A DNA stretch of 64,000 bases from Luteimonas aquatica (GTDB taxonomy: Bacteria > Pseudomonadota > Gammaproteobacteria > Xanthomonadales > Xanthomonadaceae): contig NZ_JALBFU010000001.1 in the NCBI RefSeq assembly GCF_022662575.1, positions 1,057,810 to 1,121,809 of the forward strand, in the 5' to 3' direction. The translations under genes were made by a program, and so were the position numbers. A model generated the notes under the pieces. The model did no database searches, had not been told where the DNA came from, and saw only the letters and a program-made list of their open reading frames with translations. The first letter of the stretch is position 1, and each line of letters begins with the position of its first letter. Positions 18,336 to 27,188 of the stretch are shown here, piece by piece.

Positions 18336-19202
18336 GTGACAGAGTCCGCGAGCGTGTCCGAACCCATCCCTTCCTTGCCGAGCGCGAGGTCCCTTCCCCT
18401 GCTGCCGGCGGCACGGTACCGCGGCATCGCCGGCGCGGCGCCGGCCTGGCAGCCGCCGGCCTGGTTCGTCCCGCAACTGTTGCTGCCCCTGGCCGCGTTC
18501 GTGGCCGCCAATGTCGTGCTGCTCGGCCTGGGCGGCGACCGCTGGCTGGCCGACCGCCTGTTCGCCTGGCAGGGCCATCGCTGGGCGCTGCAGGACGCCA
18601 TGCTCACCTCCGGCATCATCCATGAGGGCGGCAAGCGCCTGAGCGCCCTGGCATGGATCGGGGTACTGGCCTGCCTGGCAGCCGTCTGGCGCAGGCCGGA
18701 CCGGACGCGCCTGCGCCGCCCGCTGGCCTGCCTGGCGCTGTCGGTGCTGCTTTCCACGCTGCTGGTCTCCGTGCTCAAGCACCGGCTGCAAGTCGACTGC
18801 CCCTGGGACCTGGCCGCCTACGGCGGCACGCGCCCCTATCTCGGCCTCTTCGAGGCGCGTCCGGCCTGGCTGCATGCCAGCGGCTGCTTCCCCGCCGGCC
18901 ATGCCAGCGCCGGCTATGCTTGGGTCGCGCTGTATTTCTTCTTCCTGAGCACGCGCCGCGACTGGCGCTGGTACGGCCTGGGCATCGGCCTCGCCGCCGG
19001 ACTGGTGTTCGGCGTCTCGCAGCAGTTGCGCGGCGCGCACTTCCTCTCCCACGACGTCTGGTCGCTGATGCTGTGCTGGCTGGTGGCGCTGCTGCTGCAC
19101 CGGGCGAGCATCCGCTGGTCGCTGGCGCGCGCGGCGCTGGCCGCGCGGCGCAACGCCCTGGCCGCATCGTCCGCCGGGGCCGGCCGGAGCGTGGCGCGAT
19201 GA
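18336..19202 (+). CDS. PAP2-family membrane phosphatase
   Basis: A 288-residue integral membrane protein with about six hydrophobic helices and the three phosphatase motifs of the PAP2 superfamily: VLKHRLQVDCPWD (motif 1), ASGCFPAGHASAGY (motif 2, with the catalytic SGH-type His in a PAGH variant) and RGAHFLSHD (motif 3). The KHxxxxDCPWD form is common in PAP2 proteins encoded next to lipid A phosphoethanolamine transferases. It may act on lipid A phosphate or undecaprenyl pyrophosphate in the outer leaflet of the inner membrane; substrate is inference. The start is a GTG at 18336; another GTG at 18354 is possible. Its stop overlaps the eptA start (ATGA). Confidence 0.82.
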   Translation: MTESASVSEPIPSLPSARSLPLLPAARYRGIAGAAPAWQPPAWFVPQLLLPLAAFVAANVVLLGLGGDRWLADRLFAWQGHRWALQDAMLTSGIIHEGGKRLSALAWIGVLACLAAVWRRPDRTRLRRPLACLALSVLLSTLLVSVLKHRLQVDCPWDLAAYGGTRPYLGLFEARPAWLHASGCFPAGHASAGYAWVALYFFFLSTRRDWRWYGLGIGLAAGLVFGVSQQLRGAHFLSHDVWSLMLCWLVALLLHRASIRWSLARAALAARRNALAASSAGAGRSVAR

Positions 19203-20893
19203 ATGCCCTGCCCCGCCAGGCGCCGGCGCGGCAATGGTCCCTGCCGGGCTGGATCGCGCTGCGCCCCACGCTGAGCCTGGAAGTGCTGGCGATGCTGGCC
19301 AGCGCGTTCTTCCTGGCCTGCTACAACATCGCCTTCTGGCGCGCGATCGTCGTCCAGCTCGATGCCTCCTGGCGCCTGATCGCCGCGCTGGTGGTGCTGA
19401 TCTGGGCGCTGCAGGCCTTCCTGCTGGGGCTGGCGTTCACGCGCTGGACCGCCAAGCCGGTGCTGACCGTGCTGCTGCTGGTCAGCGCCTGCGCCGCCTA
19501 TTACATGACCGCCTACAACATCTACCTCGACGCGGACATGATCCGCAACGTGGTGCACACCGAAACCCGAGAGGCGGGCGAGCTGATCGTGCCGGGGCTG
19601 CTGCCCTACCTGTTGCTGCTCGGCGTCGCGCCCACGCTGCTGCTGTGGCGGCTGCGGTTCGCCAGGCGGACATGGACGCGCGCGCTGGCGGTGCGCGCCG
19701 GGTTCCTGGCGGCCATGCTGCTGGTCGGCGCCGCCGGCGCGATGTTCGCGTTCAAGGACCTGTCCGCGCTGATCCGCAACCAGCGCGAGGTGCGTTACCT
19801 GGTCACGCCTTCCAACTACATCGTCTCCCTGGCCAGGGTGCTGGCCACCGACGAGCAGCAGGCGCACGCCCCGCTGCAACCGATCGGCGAGGACGCGATG
19901 CAGGCGCCGCGCCTGCCCGGCGGCAAGCCGCGCCTGCTGGTCTTCGTGCTCGGGGAAACCGCGCGCGCCGCCAACTGGGGACTCAACGGCTACGCGCGGC
20001 AGACCACGCCGGAGCTGGCCGCGCTGCCGGACCTGATCAATTTCCCGCGCACCGATTCCTGCGGCACCAGCACCGAAGTCTCGGTGCCCTGCCTGTTCTC
20101 GCCCTGGGGCCGCCACGACTACGACGAGAACACGATCCGCCGCCACCAGTCCCTGCTGCACGTGCTGCAGCGCGCCGGCGTGGACACGCTCTGGCGCGAC
20201 AACCAGACCGGCTGCAAGGGCGTGTGCGACGGCCTGCCGTTCGAGTCGGTCGCCGACGCCAAGGACCCGCAGCTGTGCAACGGCAAGCGCTGCTTCGACG
20301 AGATCCTGCTGCAGGGCCTGGCCGCGCGCATCGCGCCGGACGGCCGCGACCGCATCGTGGTGCTGCACGGGCTGGGCAACCACGGCCCGGCGTACTTCCA
20401 GCGCTACCCGCAGCGGTTCCGCCGCTTCGTGCCCACCTGCGACACCGACGAACTCGGCGACTGCTCGCGCGAGCAGATCGTCAACAGCTACGACAATGCC
20501 CTGCTGTACACGGACCACTTCATCGACCAGACGATCGCATTCCTGAGGAAACAGGAGGCCTACGACACCGCGCTGATCTACGTCTCCGACCACGGCGAGT
20601 CGCTCGGCGAGAAGGGGCTGTTCCTGCACGGCGTGCCCTACGCGATCGCGCCGCAGGAGCAGACCCACGTGCCGATGGCGATGTGGTTCTCGCCGGGGTT
20701 CGCGCGGGCAGACGGCCTCGACCTCGCCTGCCTGCGCGCAGCGGCGGCCGCGCCCGCCAGCCACGACAATCTGTTCCCGTCGATCCTCGGCCTGATGGAC
20801 GTACGCACGCGCCTGTACGACGCCAGCCTCGACCTGTTCCGTTCGTGCCGCAGGGCACCGGGCGCGCCTGGCGCGACGGCGACAGCCAGGTGA
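19199..20893 (+). CDS. eptA: Lipid A phosphoethanolamine transferase (EptA/MCR family)
   Basis: A 564-residue inner-membrane enzyme that transfers phosphoethanolamine from phosphatidylethanolamine to lipid A, lowering negative charge and polymyxin binding. The first 200 residues hold five transmembrane helices; the periplasmic sulfatase-like domain has Glu253 (VLGETARAANWGLNGY), the nucleophile Thr290 (SCGTSTEVSVPC), Asp464-His465 (YVSDHGESLGE) and the HGLGNHGPAY segment. Paired cysteines typical of the family (NQTGCKGVCDG, CNGKRC, CDTDELGDC) are present. Its ATG overlaps the PAP2 stop and its TGA overlaps the next gene's GTG, so all three are translationally coupled. Confidence 0.93.
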   Translation: MNALPRQAPARQWSLPGWIALRPTLSLEVLAMLASAFFLACYNIAFWRAIVVQLDASWRLIAALVVLIWALQAFLLGLAFTRWTAKPVLTVLLLVSACAAYYMTAYNIYLDADMIRNVVHTETREAGELIVPGLLPYLLLLGVAPTLLLWRLRFARRTWTRALAVRAGFLAAMLLVGAAGAMFAFKDLSALIRNQREVRYLVTPSNYIVSLARVLATDEQQAHAPLQPIGEDAMQAPRLPGGKPRLLVFVLGETARAANWGLNGYARQTTPELAALPDLINFPRTDSCGTSTEVSVPCLFSPWGRHDYDENTIRRHQSLLHVLQRAGVDTLWRDNQTGCKGVCDGLPFESVADAKDPQLCNGKRCFDEILLQGLAARIAPDGRDRIVVLHGLGNHGPAYFQRYPQRFRRFVPTCDTDELGDCSREQIVNSYDNALLYTDHFIDQTIAFLRKQEAYDTALIYVSDHGESLGEKGLFLHGVPYAIAPQEQTHVPMAMWFSPGFARADGLDLACLRAAAAAPASHDNLFPSILGLMDVRTRLYDASLDLFRSCRRAPGAPGATATAR

Positions 20894-21678
20894 ATCGCAC
20901 GGCCCGCATTCCCGCGCCGCCGCGCGGGGCGAACGCCGAAGGCGCCGCCAAGGTTCCGGCGGTCACGCTGGGGTTCTGGGTCATCAAGATCGTCGCGACG
21001 ACACTCGGCGAAACCGGCGGCGACTCGGTTTCGATGGCACTGGGCCTGGGCTATCTCGTCTCCACCGCCATCTTCATGGCGATCTTCCTGGTCGCGGTCA
21101 ACGCGCAGATCGCGACCACGTCCTACCGCGCCGGATTCTATTGGGCCGCGATCGTGGCCTCGACCACCGTCGGAACCACGCTGGCGGATTTCGTCGACCG
21201 TTCGCTCGGCATCGGGTATCCCGGCGGAACGCTCGTCGTCCTGGCGCTGCTCGGCCTGTCGCTCGCGGCATGGCACCGCTCGCTGGGCTCGATCGATCCG
21301 GGCACGGTCGCAACGCCGAAATCCGAAGCGTTCTACTGGCTGACGATCATGCTGTCGCAGACGCTTGGCACCGCGCTCGGCGACTGGACCGCCGGCATCC
21401 CGGGCCTGGGCTATCTCGGCGGGGCCGCGATCTTCGGCGGCGCGCTGGCGCTGATCGCGACAGCGGCGCTGTGGACAAAGCTGCCGCGTACCGCCCTGTT
21501 CTGGGCGGCGTTCGTGCTGACGCGGCCGCTCGGCGCCGTGGTCGGCGATTTTCTCGACAAGCCGGTCGCCAAGGGCGGCCTGGAACTGGGCCTGTATCCC
21601 GCCACCACGACGCTGCTCATCGCGATCGTGGTCCTGGTCGCGCTGATCCCACAGCGCGCGGCGGCGCGCGCGCACTGA
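20890..21678 (+). CDS. COG4705-type membrane protein with fourfold internal repeat
   Basis: A 262-residue membrane protein with about eight hydrophobic helices and four similar modules, each starting with a T-x-G-x-x-x-x-D motif and ending in a Gly/Tyr-rich turn: TTLGETGGDSVS...LGLGYL, TTVGTTLADFVD...LGIGYPGG, QTLGTALGDWTA...PGLGYLGG and RPLGAVVGDFLD...GGLELG. This matches the uncharacterised membrane-anchored COG4705 family. The start is GTG at 20890, overlapping the eptA stop in a GTGA junction; no ATG lies nearer the conserved core. Co-translation with eptA suggests an envelope or transport role, but none is established. Confidence 0.82.
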   Translation: MNRTARIPAPPRGANAEGAAKVPAVTLGFWVIKIVATTLGETGGDSVSMALGLGYLVSTAIFMAIFLVAVNAQIATTSYRAGFYWAAIVASTTVGTTLADFVDRSLGIGYPGGTLVVLALLGLSLAAWHRSLGSIDPGTVATPKSEAFYWLTIMLSQTLGTALGDWTAGIPGLGYLGGAAIFGGALALIATAALWTKLPRTALFWAAFVLTRPLGAVVGDFLDKPVAKGGLELGLYPATTTLLIAIVVLVALIPQRAAARAH

Positions 21679-21796
21679 TGCTGCAACCGCATAGCGCCGC
21701 ATGCGCCGCACGTCACGGGCGCAGGCCGCAGAATCCCGACGCAATGTCATGATGTCCGGTTAGACTCGGCGCCTAGTCTCCCGAAAGGCACCGCCC

Positions 21797-23887
21797 ATGG
21801 TTTCCGAGCAACGGCGTCATTTCCTGAAACTGGCGGCGACTTCGGCCGGTGCCGCGGCCGGCATGCACCTGCTGCCGCAGGTGATCCGCGATGCGCTGGC
21901 GGTGCCCGCCGCGCGCGTCACCGGCACGCTCAACGACGTGCAGCACGTGGTGATCCTGATGCAGGAGAACCGCTCCTTCGACCACTACTTCGGGGCGCTG
22001 CGCGGCGTGCGCGGCTTCGGCGATCCGCGCCCGATCCCGCTGCCCGGCGGCAAGAGCGTCTGGGAACAGCCCAACCGCATCGGCAGCAAGAGCACCACGC
22101 TGCCGTTCCGCCTGGACACCGACAAGACCGCGGCGCAGTGCCTGGCCGACATCGACCACAGCTGGAAGGGATCGCATGCGCTGTGGAAGAACTACGACGC
22201 CTGGATCCAGGTCAAGGGCAAGTTCTGCATGGGGCACTTCACCCGCGCCGACCTGCCGTTCTACTACGCCCTGGCCGACGCGTTCACGATCTGCGACGCC
22301 TACTACTGCTCGCACCACGGCCCCACCAACCCCAACCGCATGCACCTGTTCACCGGCACCAGCGGCATGACCGTCGGCGACTACGGTCCGCAAGCCGTCA
22401 ACAACGCCGACGACGGCAACTGGACCGGGGACATGGGCAAGGACAACCCGGACTTCGCCGGCCACGCCTGGTCCACCTACGCCGAGCGCCTGCAGGCGGC
22501 CGGCGTGGCCTGGAAGGTGTACCAGGAGTACGACAACTACGGCGACAACTCGCTCGCCTACTTCAGGAACTTCCGCAAGCTCGACACCGCCTCCGAACTC
22601 TACCGGCGCGGCCGCGCCGTGGTGCCCGGGTCCAACGCCGGCAACAAGGACACCTCACGCGGCGAACACCTGATCGCCGCCTTCGCCGAGGACGTGCGCA
22701 ACGGCACGCTGCCGGCGGTGTCCTGGATCGTGCCCTCGTACATCATGAGCGAGCATCCGGCGGCCACGCCCGCCTACGGCGAATCGCTGACCGCGCGGCT
22801 GCTGGAGACGCTGGCCGCCCATCCCGAGGTCTGGTCGAAGACGGTGTTCATCGTCAACTACGATGAGAACGGCGGCTTCTTCGACCATGCCGCGCCGCAC
22901 CTGCCGGCGATCGACCGCAACCTCGGCCTGAGCACCGTCGACACCGCCACCGAGAACTACAAGGGCGTGCCGGTCGGCCTGGGCGTACGCGTGCCGATGC
23001 TGGTGATCTCGCCCTGGAGCAAGGGCGGCTGGGTCAACTCGCAGGTGTTCGACCACACGTCGGTGCTGCGCCTGCTCGAGCAGCGCTTCGGCGTGGTCGA
23101 GCCGAACATCAGCGCCTGGCGGCGCGCGGTGTGCGGCGATCTCACCTCGGCGCTGGAATTCGCCGATCCCGACAGCGCCTGGCCCGCCCTGCCGGACACC
23201 AGCGGCCACATCGGCAACGCCGACGCCAGCTGCGCGCTCGATCCGCCGCGCGTGCCCAGCAAGCAGGCCATGCCGCGCCAGGAGCCCGGACGCCGCCCCG
23301 CCTGCGCCCTGCCCTACGCGCTGCACGTGCATGGCCGCGTCGACGTGGCGGCCGGCAAGTACTGGCTCGATTTCGTCAACGACGGCGCCGGCGGCGCCGG
23401 CTTCAACGTCTATTCGCACAATCGCGGCGACGGCCCCTGGTTCTACACCGTGGAAGCCGGCAAGCGGCTGTCCGACTACTGGAGCGCGGCCGCGGTCACC
23501 GCCGGCAAGTACGACCTGCGCGCCTTCGGCCCGAACGGTTTCCTGCGCGAATTCAAGGGCGACGTGGCGCTGGCCGGCGCCGGCAAGGCGCAGCCGGAAG
23601 TGGAAGCGGCCTACGATCCGGCCGGCGGCGTCCTGCGCCTGCGGCTGCGCAACCAGGGCGCCGCGGCCTGCACGCTGACCGTGAAGCCCAACCGCTACAG
23701 CAACGAGTCCGCGCGCACGCACGCGCTGGGCGCCGACGCCAGCATCGAGGACGTCTGGCAAATCGCCGGCAGCGACCACTGGTACGACCTGAGCATCACC
23801 TCCAGCAGCGACGGCGGCTACCTGCGCCGGCTCGCCGGCCACGCCGAGACCGGCCAGGCCAGCTTCAGCGACCCGGCGCTGACCTGA
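21797..23887 (+). CDS. Phosphocholine-specific phospholipase C, Tat-exported
   Basis: A 696-residue protein of the PlcH/PlcN group, which hydrolyses phosphatidylcholine (and related lipids) to diacylglycerol and phosphocholine. A Tat signal RRHFLKLAATS lies at residues 6-16. The phosphoesterase domain starts with VQHVVILMQENRSFDHYFGALRGVRGF, with other conserved blocks at DCPHHG-equivalent YYCSHHGPTNPNRMHLFTG and NYDENGGFFDHAAPH. Two C-terminal DUF756-type beta domains follow from about residue 500 (HVHGRVDVAAGKYWLDFVND). AAAGG lies about nine bases before the ATG. Secreted action on host or environmental membranes is the family role; whether it is haemolytic cannot be told. Confidence 0.92.
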   Translation: MVSEQRRHFLKLAATSAGAAAGMHLLPQVIRDALAVPAARVTGTLNDVQHVVILMQENRSFDHYFGALRGVRGFGDPRPIPLPGGKSVWEQPNRIGSKSTTLPFRLDTDKTAAQCLADIDHSWKGSHALWKNYDAWIQVKGKFCMGHFTRADLPFYYALADAFTICDAYYCSHHGPTNPNRMHLFTGTSGMTVGDYGPQAVNNADDGNWTGDMGKDNPDFAGHAWSTYAERLQAAGVAWKVYQEYDNYGDNSLAYFRNFRKLDTASELYRRGRAVVPGSNAGNKDTSRGEHLIAAFAEDVRNGTLPAVSWIVPSYIMSEHPAATPAYGESLTARLLETLAAHPEVWSKTVFIVNYDENGGFFDHAAPHLPAIDRNLGLSTVDTATENYKGVPVGLGVRVPMLVISPWSKGGWVNSQVFDHTSVLRLLEQRFGVVEPNISAWRRAVCGDLTSALEFADPDSAWPALPDTSGHIGNADASCALDPPRVPSKQAMPRQEPGRRPACALPYALHVHGRVDVAAGKYWLDFVNDGAGGAGFNVYSHNRGDGPWFYTVEAGKRLSDYWSAAAVTAGKYDLRAFGPNGFLREFKGDVALAGAGKAQPEVEAAYDPAGGVLRLRLRNQGAAACTLTVKPNRYSNESARTHALGADASIEDVWQIAGSDHWYDLSITSSSDGGYLRRLAGHAETGQASFSDPALT

Positions 23888-24018
23888 GCGGCCATGCCGA
23901 TCCGATGCCCTCTCGGCATCGGACGCGGTTTCCATACGCCCGCAGGCTTGCGATCCCTCCCCCGGCCCACTAGCCTGCCCGCACCTGCGCCCCCGAGGCG
24001 CGTGCCCGAGACTCGCCC

Positions 24019-26034
24019 GTGAGCCATCGCCGTCATTCCCCGCCTCTGCGTGCCGCGTTCCTCGCCTGCGTCTGCGCGCTGGCCATCGCCGGCTGCAAGG
24101 ATGCGTCCCGCACCGGCCAGCAGGCCGACAACGTGCCCAAGGACGAGACCGCCGACGAGTTCATCGCCCGGGTCAACCGCGAATACAAGGAGATGTATCC
24201 GGAGTTCACCTCCTCGCAATGGCTGTCGAGCACCTACATCAACGACGACACCAAGCTGCTGGCGGCCAAGGGCAACGAGCGCTTCCTCACCCAGCTCAAG
24301 CGCTGGCTGGAGCAGGCCAAGCGCTTCGAGGGACAGAAGATGTCGCCGGCCACGGCGCGCGCCATCAACCTGCTCAAGCTCGGCACCTCGATGCCGCCGC
24401 CGAAGGATCCCGCCAAGCTCACCGAACTCACCGCCATCGCCACCGACCTGGAAGGCCAGTACGGCGCCGGCACCTGGTGCCGCGACAAGAGCGATCCCAA
24501 GAGCTGCCGCCAGCTCGGCGACCTCGAGGAAGTCCTGCGCAACAGCCGCGACTACGACGAACAGCTGCAGGCCTGGCAGGGCTGGCACACCATCGCCCAG
24601 CCGATGCGCGGCGAATACCAGCGCTTCGCCGAACTGGTCAACGAGGGCGCGCGCGACATGGGCTACGCCGACGCCGGCGAGATGTGGCGCTCGGGCTACG
24701 ACATGTCGCCGACCGAGTTCGCCGCCGAGACCGACCGGCTCTGGGGCCAGGTGAAGCCGCTCTACGAGCAGTTGCACTGCTACGCGCGCACCAAGCTGGA
24801 AGCCAAGTACCCGGACAAGGGCTCTGTCGCCGGCGGCCTGCTGCCGGCGCACCTGATGGGCAACATGTGGCAGCAGGACTGGAGCAACCTGTGGCCGATG
24901 CTGGTGCCCTTCCCGGACGCGGGCGACCTGAACATCACCGCCACGCTGGAGAAGCAGTACCAGGCCGGCCTGAACGACCTGCTGATCCAGGAAAACGAGA
25001 CCATGCCCGCCGAGCGCGAGGCCGACATCGTGCATCGCGCGCAGCTCGACCAGGCGCGGCGCATGACCGAGCGCGCGCAGGATTTCTACACCTCGCTGGG
25101 CATGCCCAAGCTGCCGGCCAGCTACTGGGAGAAGTCGCAGCTGATCAAGCCGCGCGACCGCGACGTGGTCTGCCACGCCAGCGCCTGGGACATGAACATG
25201 TCCGGCGACGTGCGCACCAAGATGTGCATCAAGCCGAACGAGGAGGACTTCACCACCATCTACCACGAGCTCGGCCACATCTATTACGACCTGGCCTACA
25301 ACAAGCAGCCGCCGCTGTTCCAGAACGGCGCCAACGACGGCTTCCACGAGGCCATCGGCGACACCATCGTGCTGGCCATGACCCCGCGGTACCTGCAGTC
25401 GATCGGCCTGGTCGGCGAGCAGAAGGAGAACCAGGAGGCGCTGATCAACTCGCAGATGCGCATGGCCCTGGCCAAGGTGTCGTTCCTGCCGTTCGGCCTG
25501 ATGATCGACCGCTGGCGCTGGGGCGTGTTCGACGGCTCGATCAAGCCCGGCGACTACAACAAGGCCTGGTGGCGGCTGAAGGCGCAGTACCAGGGCGTGG
25601 CGCCGGCGACGCCGCGCGGCGAGGAGTTCTTCGATCCCGGCGCCAAGTACCACGTGCCCGGCAACACGCCCTACACGCGCTACTTCCTCTCGCACATCCT
25701 GCAGTTCCAGTTCTACAAGGCGCTGTGCGACGCCTCGGGCTACAAGGGTCCGCTGTACGCCTGCAGCTTCTACGGCAACAAGGTCGCCGGGCAGAAATTC
25801 TGGGCGATGCTCGACAAGGGCGCCAGCCAGCCGTGGCAATCGACGATGCGCGAGCTCACCGGCAACGGCAAGCTCGATGCCGCGCCGATGCTCGAATACT
25901 TCGCGCCGCTGCAGACCTGGCTGAAGCAGCAGAACGAGGGCCGCACCTGCGGCTGGACGGTGCCGGCGGCGAACCCGCAGGCCGCGCAGGCGACGAAGCC
26001 TGCGAAGGCGAAGCCGGCGACCGGCAAGAGCTGA
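24019..26034 (+). CDS. M2-family peptidyl-dipeptidase A (bacterial ACE), lipoprotein
   Basis: A 671-residue zinc dipeptidyl carboxypeptidase of family M2, the family of angiotensin-converting enzyme, known from Xanthomonas. The HELGH zinc motif is at residues 416-420 (TTIYHELGHIYYDLAY) and the third ligand Glu444 is in NDGFHEAIGDTI. The N-terminus has a lipoprotein signal (AFLACVCALAIAGCKDAS, Cys in the lipobox), so it is likely anchored to the periplasmic face of a membrane. A Lys/Ala/Pro-rich tail (about 655-671) follows the catalytic domain. The start is a GTG. A single M2 domain, so comparable to the testis or insect form. Confidence 0.93.
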   Translation: MSHRRHSPPLRAAFLACVCALAIAGCKDASRTGQQADNVPKDETADEFIARVNREYKEMYPEFTSSQWLSSTYINDDTKLLAAKGNERFLTQLKRWLEQAKRFEGQKMSPATARAINLLKLGTSMPPPKDPAKLTELTAIATDLEGQYGAGTWCRDKSDPKSCRQLGDLEEVLRNSRDYDEQLQAWQGWHTIAQPMRGEYQRFAELVNEGARDMGYADAGEMWRSGYDMSPTEFAAETDRLWGQVKPLYEQLHCYARTKLEAKYPDKGSVAGGLLPAHLMGNMWQQDWSNLWPMLVPFPDAGDLNITATLEKQYQAGLNDLLIQENETMPAEREADIVHRAQLDQARRMTERAQDFYTSLGMPKLPASYWEKSQLIKPRDRDVVCHASAWDMNMSGDVRTKMCIKPNEEDFTTIYHELGHIYYDLAYNKQPPLFQNGANDGFHEAIGDTIVLAMTPRYLQSIGLVGEQKENQEALINSQMRMALAKVSFLPFGLMIDRWRWGVFDGSIKPGDYNKAWWRLKAQYQGVAPATPRGEEFFDPGAKYHVPGNTPYTRYFLSHILQFQFYKALCDASGYKGPLYACSFYGNKVAGQKFWAMLDKGASQPWQSTMRELTGNGKLDAAPMLEYFAPLQTWLKQQNEGRTCGWTVPAANPQAAQATKPAKAKPATGKS

Positions 26035-26060
26035 CCTTCGGGGCGCGACCGCGCGGCGCC

Positions 26061-27122
26061 CTAGGACGCCGCGCGCCCGCCCCGGGCGCGCCGCAGATCC
26101 TCGGCATAGTCCGGGCGCTCCAGCAACGGCCTGCCGATGGCGATGAAGTCGGCATGGCCGGCGTCCAGGATCGCCTGGGCGCGCTCGGCGCCGCGGATCA
26201 GGCCGACCGCGATGGTCGGCACCGCGAGCGCCCGGCGGATCGTCGCCGCGAACGGCACCTGGTATTCCACGCCGATCCCGTAGGGCACGGCCGGCGAGAT
26301 GCCGCCGGCCGACACGTCCACCGCCTGCAGGCCGAGCTCGCGCAGCGGGCGCAGCAGTTCGGCCACGTCCTCGGGCGCGAGCCCTTGCGGATCGAAATCG
26401 CTGCCCGACACGCGCACCAGCAATGGATAGTCCGGCCCCGCCGCGCGGCGGATCGCCGCGAACGCCTCGCGCAGGAAGCGGCCGCGGTTGCGCGCGGAAC
26501 CGCCGTAGCGGTCGTCGCGACGGTTGCCGATCGGCGACAGGAACTGGTGCACCAGGAAGCCGTGCGCGGCATGCAGTTCGATGGCGTCGAAGCCGGCCTG
26601 CAGCGCGTAGCGCGTGGCGCGCCCGTAGGCGGCGACGGCGGCATCGATCTGCGCCTGCGACATCGCCTGCGGCGTGCCGTAGCCGGCATCGAAGGCAATC
26701 GCGCTCGGCGCCAGCAGCGGGCCCGTGCCGCGGAAGGACTTGCGCCCGCCGTGGCTGAGCTGCACCGCGATCGCCGCGCCCTCGGCGTGCACCGCATCGA
26801 CCACCGCGCGCAGCGGCGCGACGTGGGCGTCGCTGTAGAGGCCGATGTCGTCGCCGAACAGCCGTCCTTCCGGCGCGACGGCGGTGGACTCGACCATCAC
26901 CAGGCCGACGCCGCCGCGCGCGCGGCGCGCGTAGTGGTGCACGTGATGGGCGGTGGCGCGGGCGTCGGCGGCGCCCTGGTACTGCTGCATCGGCGACATC
27001 ACCAGGCGGTTGCGCAGGCGCAGGCTGCCCAGCCGCGCCGGCGCGAAAAGATCGGGGGCGGTCCGGCCGCGGGGATCGGCGGCGGCCAGGGCATCGAGGG
27101 GAATGGCGGCTTCGCAGTTCAT
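26061..27122 (-). CDS. NADH:flavin oxidoreductase of the Old Yellow Enzyme family
   Basis: A 353-residue FMN-dependent TIM-barrel enzyme that reduces activated C=C bonds (enones, quinones, nitro compounds). The start block is LFAPARLGSLRLRNRLVMSPMQQYQG, with the substrate-binding HAAHGFLVHQFLSP and the RYGGSARNRGRFL loop typical of the YqjM/XenA class, and the FMN-phosphate end IGRPLLERPD. The start MNCEAAIPLD at 27122 is chosen over an ATG 26 codons upstream that runs into the divergent regulator gene. A LysR-type regulator is transcribed divergently, 66 bases away, and probably controls it. Confidence 0.9.
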   Translation of the reverse strand: MNCEAAIPLDALAAADPRGRTAPDLFAPARLGSLRLRNRLVMSPMQQYQGAADARATAHHVHHYARRARGGVGLVMVESTAVAPEGRLFGDDIGLYSDAHVAPLRAVVDAVHAEGAAIAVQLSHGGRKSFRGTGPLLAPSAIAFDAGYGTPQAMSQAQIDAAVAAYGRATRYALQAGFDAIELHAAHGFLVHQFLSPIGNRRDDRYGGSARNRGRFLREAFAAIRRAAGPDYPLLVRVSGSDFDPQGLAPEDVAELLRPLRELGLQAVDVSAGGISPAVPYGIGVEYQVPFAATIRRALAVPTIAVGLIRGAERAQAILDAGHADFIAIGRPLLERPDYAEDLRRARGGRAAS

Positions 27123-27188
27123 GGCGACGGCTTGCTCGGGAGGTGCGAACAGCCTAGTTTGTCCTCTATATCCGGTTGAATACCCGCC

